This document shows, piece by piece, positions 35,340-45,704 of a stretch of 64,000 bases of DNA (position 1 is the stretch's first letter; every line of letters begins with the position of its first letter). This DNA is from Sphaerolaimus hirsutus. Taxonomy: Eukaryota > Nematoda > Chromadorea > Monhysterida > Sphaerolaimidae. Location: contig OZ038451.1 of NCBI GenBank assembly GCA_964036195.1, forward strand, positions 13,210,529 through 13,274,528. Direction: 5' to 3'. The position numbers and the translations under genes are program-made. The notes under the pieces are model-generated. The model was not told the origin of the DNA. It made no database searches and saw only the letters and a program-made list of their open reading frames with translations.

Positions 35340-37450
35340 AACACTTACGCGCTTATTTTCACTCGCTACTTTGCATGAGCAACCGCCGGCGGGCTCACCT
35401 ACCCATTGTCCAGCGGCCAGTCCCGCACCGTGTCAACTTTTAACTCATTGTGACAGCCTTTTGTTGTGACAAGAAATGTTTCAATTTCCCCGTGAAGTGT
35501 TCGCTCGGCTTGTGGAATGCGATCTGTCACTTGACCGGGCAGTTGACATGTTGCTGGATTGTTGCCGCTTTTCATTGTGTGTATTTATACGCGGACCGCG
35601 GCGCTGTTGACGCTGCTCGCTGCAGCAGCGGCCGCTGCTCACGCCACTGCCGCGCGCCTTTCGCGTCGACGTCGAGTCAGACGTCATCTATTAGGCGCGC
35701 TTTCTTGTCAATCTGAACCCCAACACTGCGGTTCCGCGTGCGCGCACGCAGTGCGACGAAAAATGCACTCCCAGGCCAATGGCTCGGCTACATTAAGATA
35801 CATGCATTGATACATTCGCGTTTGGCCAAAGACGCCAGCTAAATACGCGAGCGGCGGGCGGCGGCCGCGCGCACACACGGTGGCCCGGAGCAGCCGGGCG
35901 CCGCGCGTGCCGCTTTGGCGACGCGCGTAGGCCATACTTTCCGGCGGTGGCGCTCGTCATAAAATTGTTTATGATCGACTTGAGTATGGCTGGCGGACAG
36001 GAGCCAGAGTCGGCCCACCGGGCGGCCGGCGGTCGACGGCAGAGCGGCCGCCGACGACGGACGCCCTGCAGCGCGGCCGGCGGCGCTCGCATGCGCCAGT
36101 GCGGTTCTGGCCGCCGCCGCAGCTACAGGTCGGCCGGCGGGCACGGCCGTCGTCACAAATGGGCCGTGTGCACTTCTTTGGATAGAGATCAGATACACTG
36201 CACGGCCGGAGCTTTATATGGCCGCGGCGGCTACCTTGTCTCGTTCGGAATAGTTTGGCCCGCTCCATGGGCGACACGCCGACTCTGCGTCTCCATGCAG
36301 CGGCGCATGCAATGGCCTAGGCAGCGGCGGTAGCACGCACTTGCTGCAGCCGCGGCAGCGGGAGCTACGCCAGCGTCGCGCCGCCACCCGCTCCAGTGCA
36401 TGTCGCCCCCTCTCCGCTTTGCCATAAAGTCAAAAGAACACTATAACGGCTAGGCTGAGCGGAAACCGAAACTACGGCCCAACGCTGCGGGCCCGTTTCT
36501 TCATGCGGCCGCGGGCAGCCGGCGATACGCGCCGCAGTGCAACTTTTTCGGTTCCGTGTGCGCAATGACCGCGGCAGCGCATCGAGCGCCGGCGCCGCGC
36601 TAACCGGCCCGTTGCAGAGCGACTGTTTGCGCGGACGGCGCGCTGGGACCGACGTGTCACTTACTGGATACGGGCGGGCGGGCGCTCGGCTCACCGCGGC
36701 GCACCGCCGACGGCAGCTACGCGCCGCCGAACCGCGCTCGTTGGACAGGGCGCGAGCCGCCCGGCGGCCGGTTGTCCGCCTGCGCGTGCAGCTGCGGTAG
36801 CGCCACCGCGTCGCACGGCGCTGCGCCAGGCCCCATGCGGAGGAGCACGCCGAGCCGCGCCGACAGGCCGTGCAGCGTGAACGGCGCCAGCTGTGGTGGT
36901 GGCGGGGCGGCGCGACCAGTGGGCGACTTCCATGCAGGGCTCGTCGCACGGTGGCCGGCCCGCGTCGCAGTCTCCCTTGGTGCTGCCGTTGGGCGGCGTG
37001 CCCGTCATCTGGACGCCCGTCTCGGCCGTGTGGCCCCTGTCCATCCTGACGCCGACCGCGTCCACGGCGCCAGTGCAGCTGCAATGGACCGGCGCCGTGA
37101 CGACGACCACGTGCGTCGTCGACCCGCTCGCCTCCACGGGCCATTACTACTACGGACACCGACCAGACGTTGGGCTGCAGCCGCCGGCGCGCCCCACTCG
37201 CTGCCGACCGTGCCACTGCCGTTGCTGCTGCTGCTGTCCGGCTGCGGCGGCCGCATCACACCAACATGGGTCGGTCTGTCGCCGAGACACTCGGCCACGT
37301 AACTTGCGAGAGCGGCCGGTCTTCCACTAGTAGTGTGAGCGCCTCGCCGGCGCACCTGATGGGATAAGCTGTGCCACGCGCAGCCCCTCCCCCCCACCAT
37401 TGCGCTGCGAGGTGCAAATGTAGGTAAATTGTTTGCCGCTCGGCACTCGG
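35340..37450. other. Large CpG-rich block, coding status unresolved
   Basis: About 2 kb with very high GC and CpG, unlike anything else in the window. Its position 0.6-2.7 kb before the first recognised RIM-BP coding sequence would suit a promoter, 5' UTR and first exons of that gene. Long open frames exist on both strands because stop codons are scarce, so length alone proves nothing. Within it, 36700-37260 shows exon-like codon bias and is listed separately. Confidence 0.4.
36690..37265. CDS. Exon-like GC3-biased segment, strand and frame unresolved
   Basis: Third codon positions are almost all G or C, as in the confirmed exons, but the favoured frame changes near 37150 and near 36890. On the plus strand the best stretch is around LPLGGVPVIWTPVSAVWPLS (about 36980-37040). 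On the minus strand it reads MRPPQPDSSSSNGSG near 37250, then a Cys-rich part, then LAPFTLHGLSARLGVLLRMG to a TAG near 36720. The frame changes leave gaps of only about 30-40 nt, too short for normal introns. It may be RIM-BP linker exons, another gene, or a frame-disrupted relic. Confidence 0.25.
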
Positions 37451-38011
37451 CATGCAAACAAAAGCTAATATGTATTCAATTCACCGCGTTCGCTGAAACG
37501 GAAATGGACTCATTTTACCCATCCATGTGCTACCTAACATTATATTACCTCTGTGTAGGTGGGGGGATGGCAGGCAAATTTTTCAACGGCTTTTTTTAAA
37601 ACCGGGACATCTCAATTTCTATCCCGCTTTTTAAAAAAACCGTTGGATAATATGGGCTGTACCGAAAAATTCTTTTTTTTAAAGATGGTCTATTGAAAAA
37701 CAATTTCCACCCCTTAATGGTAAGTGTGTGTATTGGCTTTCATATTGCAGTTTGTTCAGTACAAAACATACACAAAACACACATGGACAGTGTGCTGAGA
37801 CTAACCGGAACGTTGTCATAATACACTTAGTGAGTGCACATAATGGTAAACATTTTTTACTCCATTTCAGTATTATTAATCTTACATTTTGCTTGCAGTA
37901 ACATTTACCAAAATCCTTATCTTTTCTCAACAACACAAATCTATCGCGACGGCAAAGGCGTGTAAATATGACTCCATTCTGCACTGCTCAATGCTGCTTC
38001 CCCGATCGCAG

Positions 38012-38174
38012 ATACGGGCGATCGTCGGGCAACCGTTGTTCGTCCGAGCCGGACCTGCGGTCGGAGAGCCACGGGTGCAGCGGCGCGGCCAACTGCGTCG
38101 CTCGGTCGCCCATGTCCGGCGCGACGGCGGCGGCCGCAGCCGCTTCAGCCGCCGCTCTGGCAGCGCGCCATCTG
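38012..38174 (+). CDS. Probable RIM-BP exon upstream of SH3-II (Ser/Ala-rich)
   Basis: After the acceptor GATCGCAG|ATACGG the plus strand reads about 54 codons with strong GC3 bias (YGRSSGNRCSSEPDLRSES onward), ending in an alanine run. It has no known domain, which fits the disordered linker before SH3-II in RIM-binding proteins. A CAGTCCC/GACCCTG element starts at its last codons. No donor I could find here joins the SH3-II exon in phase, so the link is tentative. Confidence 0.4.
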
Positions 38175-38367
38175 GTGCCAATCCCAGACCCTGTAAAATG
38201 CCCTGTAAAATTTCAAATGTCATGCAAAGTGCCAAAAGTCATCTAAAATGACCTGGAAAATGGCAAACGTACGTTTGCCATTTTGCAGTTCATTTTACAT
38301 GACTTTTGGCACTTGGCATGACATATGACATTTTGCAGGGCATTTTACAGTGTCCGGGACTGCCACC
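38174..38367. mobile_element. CAGTCCC/GACCCTGTAAAATG inverted-repeat element at a RIM-BP exon boundary
   Basis: The left arm GGTGCCAATCCCAGACCCTG and right arm CAGTGTCCGGGACTGCCACC form an imperfect foldback of about 194 bp. The arms read AATGTCATGCAAAGTGCCAAAAGTCAT and its complement. Coding sequence resumes inside the right arm. Confidence 0.7.
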
Positions 38368-38951
38368 CCGGTCGCCCTGTACGACTACGACCCGCGCATC
38401 ATGTCACCCAACCCGAACGCCGTGTTCGACGAGCTGTGCTTTCGCAAGGGCGACGTGATCAAGGTGTATGGCGGCAAGGACGTGGACGGCTTCTACCGCG
38501 GCGAACTGGCCGGCCGCGTGGGACTCGTGCCCGGCAACATGGTGGCCGACTGGGCGCACGCGGCCGACCAGCGCGCCGCCGCCGCCGGCCTCAGACACTT
38601 GCAGCTCAAGTCGACCGACTGCTACGAGTCGGCGGGCGGGCGCGGCTTCAGCAACTCGCGACGGCGCTCGTCGGTCGGCGTGGACGGCCCGTGGGCACCG
38701 GTCAACAGCTCTGACCCCGCTCTGAGCACCAGGCCGACGCACAACGAACTGAGGCAGTGTTGCTCGCCGGGGCCGAGCGCGCACCCGTTGCCCATGGACA
38801 ATGTGCCGCTGAACATGTCGGCTCGACTGCGCCGCATGCAGCAGTTCCAGCGCAAGTCGCACAGCTTGGACTGCGGCGACGACTTCCCGATGATGCACGG
38901 CGCCGCCCCGCCGCCGCCGGTCATATCCGTGCCCAGTGCTCGTCCGCACAG
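38351..38951 (+). CDS. RIM-BP exon with SH3-II and linker
   Basis: The SH3 domain occupies roughly the first 70 codons. The rest is a basic and Pro/Ser-rich linker ending in a PPPPVIS segment. The AG placed before the exon (38349-38350) lies in the right arm of a transposable element (TTTTACAG), so the present acceptor appears to be transposon-derived. The next intron (38952-39287) is almost entirely a GGTTCC-array element. Confidence 0.8.
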
Positions 38952-41900
38952 GTTTGCATCACGTGCCGCGTTACCCTCTGCTAGGGTTGGGATTTTCGAA
39001 AATTTCGGTTCCGGTTTTCGGTTCCGAAGGATTTCGGTTCTGATATCGGTTCTCGGTTACTCAAAATTTGCGGTGCTGGTTCTTGGTTCCGGTTCTCAAG
39101 CTCGGTTACGGTTCGGTTATTAAGTTCGGTTCAGGGTATAAGTGCCGGTTCTCGGTTCTGATTAGCATATTTGTTCCGGTTCCGGTTCTCGGTTCCAAAA
39201 TATGCTTGGAACCGCGGTTCGGATCGGTTCGTGTTCCCAACCCTACCCCATGCCCCGTTACTCAAATGCGTGCTGCCCGTGGTGCAGGTTGCCGCTGGAC
39301 CCGCCAGAATACGGGTATGATGGGTCTGCTGAACAGGGATACCCACACTCAGCACGTGATTATGCTATGCGTGAGCCCCGCAATGTCAGGTTTGTTTGTT
39401 TTCAAATTTGTGTGTGGTAAGTAAATATATATGTAAGTATTTGCAGTCGCGTCAAACACTTTAAAAATGTATTTAACTGCACAAGTGTCATCTAAATTTT
39501 GTCAGGTGGTAGAACTTTACACGCGAGCTGTGTGATTTATCATATTTATGCAGGATTTGGATGATTTGCTTAAATGTTTTGTGCTTTTTCATACAAACCG
39601 GATTTGTTGTTTATGGTGTTCAGAGTTCTGACGATTCGAAATTAAATCATCAGGTGGGAATTATTCAAAGGGGGGTGTTGCACTGCTTGCATTAATCCAC
39701 CCCTACCGCCGCAGACGCGCCGGTTACGAGCGCAACCGCATGCTGATCGGCGAGCCGGCGCCGGCGCCGAGCTACTACTCCCAACAGCGGTCTTACGGCA
39801 GCCACACGGGCTTACCGGGCGAGTTCGCTGAGCCGCTGTCGCCTTACGACAGTGCCTACAGTCGGTACCCGCCGCCGCCGCTGCCGATGGCCGCGCGGCC
39901 GCCGCCCGCGCCCGTGCCCTACGCCGTCGCGCCGGAGCCGAGCGTCCAGGCGCCCTACGCCTACAAGCCGTCCAGTCCGCGGCCGGTGCCGCCCCGGTTT
40001 GGGTGAGTCGATGTTGTTGTGTTTGGCGGTTTGTGTTGCATTTTTCTACGTCTGCGTACGTTCTTAGTACTGGGACCCCCCTCGAATTACCCCCCCCCCC
40101 TCGAAATACCCCCCTCAATATTCTCACTCTGAAAAAATAAACCCCCTGGGGGTATTTCGAGGAAATACGGTATTTATTAATCTTTGCAATTTAGTCGTTG
40201 TTTACATTTCGATAATTGTTGAAATTCTTGACCCATTTTTACCCGTTTGTAACTCTTTTGAAATGGCTGAAATGGCGGAGCAAAGATCTAAATACTGTCT
40301 CTACAAATGCCCGCAAAGACATAATCGTAGGATGCATGCTTTCACCAATTTCACCAACGCAGGTCCATGGGCAGGACGGTGTCGCTCGATTACCAGGCGC
40401 AACTGCCGGCGCACGCGTCCGGCGGCAACGAGCAGCCGCAGCCGCAGCCGATGGTGAAGAGGCAGAGGCGGGCGGTGGCTTTGTACGACTACCAGCCCCA
40501 GGTGCGCGCTTGGCACTTGTCCAGCAGTAATAGTGTAAGCGAGTGATATTATAACATACTGTATTTCTTCGAAATGCCCCCAGGGGGGTTATTATTTCTT
40601 CAGCTAATTTCAATGGGGGAGGTAATTTTTTTCGTTAGAAATTTCTCCACAGTAGTAAGGAATAAGCTTTTACACACCCAAAACAGGTAATAAATGTGGC
40701 CAAACGGGTAATATTTAAACATGATCATGTATTTATTGGTGTAGGTATCTACACAAACTACCTAGTCTATGTGTAGCTGCTATGCAAATTGGCACCAATT
40801 AATACATCATGTTTTCACATTAAGGAAATTTGATCAACATCACATGTTCAAATATTTCACTTTACAACTTCAACAGTTTACAAGTAACGTTAACCTGTGA
40901 CAGTCCTGCACCCTGTTAAGTGTCAAATGCTATTGCAAAGTGCCAAAAAACTCAAGAACGTCAAAAGAGTTTATTACTGAACTCTTGATATTTTGCATGG
41001 CATTTTACACTTTGCATGGCACTTTACATGATGCGGAGCGGAAGTAAATTTGATAGTTTCCTGGTACCTGGTAGTTTGTAAATACTAAAAATTCACAGCC
41101 ATTTTTTGTAGATTCCCTCCACCTAATCAATATTGTAGTAATTGTAGGAAGTGTGATTGCGCTACATCCTAATTAGACACATGCACGGAGCTTTTTATTA
41201 TGGATAATACTGATCAGGAGATTTGTTTGGTGATTTTGACAATAATTGCACAATGAAAATGGATAAAACACTGAGTGCACATTTGGCACCTGTTTCGTAG
41301 TTTTAAGGAATAGTGTGCATTTTTAGTAAAGTTTTGTAGATGCACTAGTAAAATGAGCGTGGAAATGTCGTTGTAATCTTATTCTTTGTCAACTGGGACA
41401 GAAACACTTGTAAACTTTTTTAGATCCTGTTTTTTTTTAGATCCAGCCAGATCTGTGAGGCTTACTTCCTCGAAAACTGTTGAAGTTGCGAAAGTGGTCA
41501 TAGCCCCGATGTCTGGGCATCTATTATTCATGATGGCAGCTTGACTGTAATCTATTCGCTATTCGTGTCTGGCGGCACACTAGTTGATGCCAGGCAGGGA
41601 GGGGGGCACTCCGTTTCAGTGCGTACTCACATATTTATATTATCAGCATTCATTCATGTTTCAGTTCACACTTTTATTCATGTTTATAAATTTAAAAATT
41701 ATGCATTGACGTTTCAAACGTTTTGTGGTCTAGATACATACTCGAAAAATACAAATAAAGATACCCGAATAATTCGACTGGGGATTTTTTCATCTGACAG
41801 TTTCGAGGGTGAACTAATTATTGACACCCCATACCTGTATAGGAAATCCCAGGACTCTAATCAAGGGGGATTATACACGGGGAATTATAATTTCGTCAAA

Positions 41901-44900
41901 ATTTCCAAAAAACCGTCATTTGTCAATATTTTTCATCAGAAAGTTTCTATCAATTCATTTTATAAAATACATATGCTTAATTAGCAAAATAACAAGCCAT
42001 TTTCGGACAAATTGGACAAAACAAATTTATCAATGCCTTAAGTTCAAATTCATTGGCATCATCTGAATTATTCAAAGTTGAATTTTTCCCTCATTCACTA
42101 ACAGGGGGAAATTATTCGAGTAAATACATTTTTTAGGTATACGCGGCGGACATCACACTTAGTATAAAAACCTACCATAACCCATCTGAATAATGAATCC
42201 AAAATTATACAGTTTTTTATCATAATATTTCGTTGTTACTGTCGAAAAATTATTACGAAATTTATCACACGATTTTATTCATTAAATTATGGTAGGTTTT
42301 CATACTAGGTAGGTGTGCTGTCTGTCGAGTATATGCAAATAATGGAAGTTACGAATGGTTGGTTTTACACCATTTTTCAAAACAATATATAATTTAGGCG
42401 TCCAATTCTAAAAGTCGACAAGTCCAAAAAATGAAAATTTTGAGTTAGGCCCGGAAACGTCATCTGAGACTACTCCCGCACATTTTTCATACTGTTCCAC
42501 TAAGTTTTTGACCTCACATGCCCATATGGCAAAGTGCCAAATTTGACATTTTTAGGGAAACATGCAAAAAAATTGAGCAAGAAGTCGACAAGTCCACATA
42601 GTTTTCCAGTGTCCAAGGTATTTTTGAGCCCTGTCGCGAATTCTAGTTTTCCAAAAACGCTTATAGGTACTCCGAGGTACCTCCTATCAATTTATTTTTC
42701 GGAATTTTTTTGACTTTTGCCAAGTCACTCAAAAACTATTGGGAGAGGGCGTAAAAGTCGCCCACCGGTATTTATAGTTTGGACACTGTTTAAATTTGGG
42801 CTAAAAGTCTACAAGTCCACCTTCCGCAGCCTTTTTTTATGGAAAAAAAAACGCAAGAAATGTGATAAGTCCATCATGGACACCGATTTCTAAAAGTCGA
42901 CAAGTCCATAAATTTCCCATAATGCTGCGATTACAGCTCGGGCGTAAAATTGACTGGGCGTAAAATTGATTTTTGAGCGTCATATTAATTACAGGTGAAT
43001 GGATAAAGATATGGCGTTGTAATTTCAGTCAAAGAAAGTGCACATGTAGATGTTGCTTGTGTCCACAGCTCATCAGTTTATTTTGATTGTACTAGAAGTT
43101 ATGAATTTTGGAGCAAATTTTTTTAATTTTACGCCCTAATTTTTCGCAACTTACAGCGCATAATTGAAAAAAATTTTGCTAAAATTCATAAGTCCCAGTA
43201 GCCAGTACGATTAAAATAAACTCATGAGCTTTGGACACAACAAACGTTTGCATCTAAGCTTTCTTTGACTGAAATAACAATGTCATATATTAATCCATTC
43301 ATCTGTAATCAATTTTACGCCCAAAATCAATTTTACGCCCAGTCAATTTTACGTCTGAGCTGTAATCGCAGCATAAGGCAAGCGCAACGCCAGCGGGAAC
43401 AAAAATGTTCTCGAGTGCAAGAAGTCGACAAGTGCATTTTCCTCCCCAAAACGGTTTTGTTCTGTCCAAGTAGAATTTTATAGACAAGGTGAAAATTTGA
43501 AACTTTATTGTTAACATTTGGAATTAAATGTAGAGCATGAGTGAGCACCATTGGACACGAACCACGGACCTGGAATTGGAACTTAAACTTAAAATGCGAT
43601 TTACTCAAAATCGCATTTTGTGGACTTGTCGACTTTTAGAATTTGACGCCTCAATTATTTTTTTTCGAATTTCCATCATTCACCTCGTCCCGCCCGCAGG
43701 CGGGCCAGTCGCCCAACGTGGACGCCGAGCGGGAGCTGGCCTTCCGCGCCGGCGACGTGATCACCGTGGCCGGGCAAATGGACCAGGACGGCTTCTACTG
43801 GGGCGAGCTGAACGGACGCCACGGTCTGGTGCCCAGCAACTACGTGGAACTGCTGCCCGGCGCCGCGCTGCCCCGCGTGCCCAGAGCGGCCGCTGTGAGA
43901 CTGACGCAACAGCAGGTGGGTGGAGGTTTGCGTGAATAGGTGTGGAATGGAGACAGTGTGGTGGACCATACACTAGTTGACACACGTGTGTGAACTGGTT
44001 TGTGTCAACTCAGATTTCGGCTTCTCGTGTCGCAGAGCGATCTCCAAATGCACATGCAGCAATGTTGGAAAATAAGTATTACGGCACGTGCATTGAAAGA
44101 TCGCTCTTCGACTCGTGAAACCGAAATCTGAGTTGACACGGACCAGTTGACACACGCGTATCAACTAGTGTGTGGGCCGCCTATGGTGTTTTTTGAAAAA
44201 TTTCTTCGGCCCATAAACATTTTGCTTTTTCCAACAGCAAACATGGTTGTGCTTTTCGAATATCAGTGTCGTGTTTTAAATTTGACAATTTTTTCTGGGA
44301 GTGACGCACTTCAACCGTTGTATAGTAGTTGATTGAAGTTACTAGTACACAAAAAATTTGTTGTGAGTTCAATCAACTCATACAATTGGACAACGCACAA
44401 TTTTCACCCGCTTCGATGCGGTCTATAAAAAGAAGCAACACCCACACAAACTGCAAATAGTAAATAGGTACCTAAGCGTTTTAAAATGCATGTAATTGCG
44501 TGGGCAAAGACGTGTCAGGGAAATAAATACGACACGAGAAATAAAAGTTCCTAGTTGCGTACATAAATAAAAGTAATTATGGTAATGGACACACTTTGCA
44601 CGCACTGCACCGCTCGCAGGAGACGAGCAGAAGCGAACTGGACTTGCCGTCGGCCGCTGACGCCACACCGCAGCAATACGTGAGAAAAGTTTGCGTCAAT
44701 TTTTTTCACTTTTGGGTCTAATATTAACATTTCACCCCACATAAATACTGCCACATGAAAATGCCTCCGAAAATGCAAATGGTCAGTGAGATTCTACAAA
44801 CACTAGTTGATAACGACACCAAATGTCAACTGGTTCCCGTCCCAATTCTTAGTTTGCCCAAGAGTGGTACATCAGCGCATTATACATATATTTATCTACA

Positions 44901-45704
44901 CATCATGCCGGCCTTTTACATTCACTGCCAAAAAAAAAGTTCGAGAAGTGTGTTGAAGCGACCTTTGTGGAGACAATTCCACACACCTCCCTCCACACAC
45001 TTCACGAATGTTGAGGTGAAGTGTCTTCCACACAGTTCACCTAGCTTCTCACGACGACCAAAATTCGTGAAGTGCACTTAACAAACCCTTGCAGCATACT
45101 TTGCATGGTTCGTGATTTTCCGTGAAGTGTCTATTTTTTCAACATTACAGCTTCATCTGCAACACTTTTGCATTCGAACGTCGTCCGTTGAATCGTGAGC
45201 AAGCTTTGAATTGTGATGGGGACCAGTTGACACTTCGTATAATCGTCAACTAGTGTGCGTAGCCACATTGTGTCGAACAGTTTGTCACAAAACTCGCACG
45301 CAGGCGGACGGCATGGCGCAGAACGGCTCGGCCGGCACTTTGGGCGCCCAGCAGCGGGCGGCGAGCGTCGGCTCGCACCGGGTCACGTTCGCCGACGGCG
45401 CGTCGCCGCCCTCGGCTAGGAACGCGGCCGCGCGCAACGGCATGAAGAAGGTAAATAGCTTCGCGACGCACCTGTCAATGCGGTTTGTGCCGCGCGGCGC
45501 AAAGTGCACTTCTTTGCGCAGCTGGTGAAGCAGGCGTCGGTGGCTTCGGCGATGCGCGCGGCCGGGGCCAATGCAGAGAAGAAGCGCGCCATCCAGCAGT
45601 CGGGCGCCAGACCGGCCGGCGGCGCGGCAGGCGGCGCGTCTAAGAAGTCGTCCAGCGTGCCCAGGAAGTCCAGTGCGACGGCAAAGTCGCAAAAGGTATT
45701 CTAA
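38351..45704 (+). CDS. RIM-binding protein (RIM-BP/RIMB-1 family), SH3-II and SH3-III part
   Basis: A presynaptic scaffold whose SH3 domains bind proline-rich motifs in RIM and voltage-gated calcium channels. Exons are 38351-38951, 39288-39389, 39715-40002, 40363-40501, 43700-43915, 44620-44679, 45304-45450 and 45522-45704. All junctions are GT-AG and in phase, giving about 578 codons. SH3-II has ALYDYDP, ELCFRKGDVIKVYG, GFYRGEL and GLVPGNMV. SH3-III has ALYDYQPQ, ELAFRAGDVITVAG, GFYWGEL and GLVPSNYV. Between them lies a long Ser/Tyr/Pro-rich linker, and a basic Ala/Ser/Lys-rich tail follows. The last exon reads KSQKVF then TAA; GTATTC there could also be a donor to a further exon I did not find. 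SH3-I and FN3 domains of the family were not found upstream. Confidence 0.85.
38982..39245. mobile_element. hAT-like element with GGTTCC/GGTTCTC array
   Basis: Termini TAGGGTTGGGA / CCCAACCCTA enclose an array of GGTTCCGGTTCTCGGTTCC. It fills 264 of the 336 bp of its RIM-BP intron. Flanking 8-mers (CCCTCTGC and CCCCATGC) match at six positions, so the duplication, if real, has decayed. A related array is at 1630-1800. Confidence 0.7.
40363..43915 (+). CDS. RIM-BP SH3-III, split over two exons
   Basis: The exon 40363-40501 ends in VALYDYQPQ and the exon 43700-43915 continues with AGQSPNVDAERELAFRAGD. The domain is therefore interrupted after its first strand by a 3.2-kb phase-0 intron filled with transposable elements. 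Spliced, it gives a complete, canonical SH3 with the aromatic and proline residues of the ligand groove. Confidence 0.9.
40560..42390. repeat. Front part of the SH3-III intron: element fragments and AT-rich sequence
   Basis: A TTTCTTCGAAATGCCCCC end (40560), a CAGTCC..ACCCTGTTAAGTG element (40900-41040), and a 200-bp palindrome with CGAGTATA ends (about 42138-42338) with AAACCTACCATAA and its complement. No exon was recognised. Confidence 0.5.
42394..43654. mobile_element. GACAAGTCGACTTTTAG element containing a second inverted-repeat element
   Basis: Outer ends AGGCGTCCAATTCTAAAAGT and ACTTTTAGAATTTGACGCCT. The inner element (42918 to about 43377) runs from AATGCTGCGATTACAGCTCG to CAGCTGTAATCGCAGCATAA, with GGGCGTAAAATTGA repeats facing each other. 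It lies just 5' of the SH3-III exon. Confidence 0.7.
43966..44178. mobile_element. Short palindromic element, CACACTAGTTGACAC ends
   Basis: Begins CATACACTAGTTGACACACG and ends CACGCGTATCAACTAGTGTG, with mirrored arms around AAATCTGAGTTGACAC. Relatives with GTCAACTAGTGTG ends are at 44800-45255, 46460-46760, 56331-56560, 57526-57712 and 61415-61630. Confidence 0.7.

Noticed and set aside
36365..37216. 283-codon minus-strand open frame
   Set aside because: It is extremely Arg-rich with no GC3 preference in that phase. It is open only because stops are rare in GC-rich sequence; another phase has the exon-like bias.
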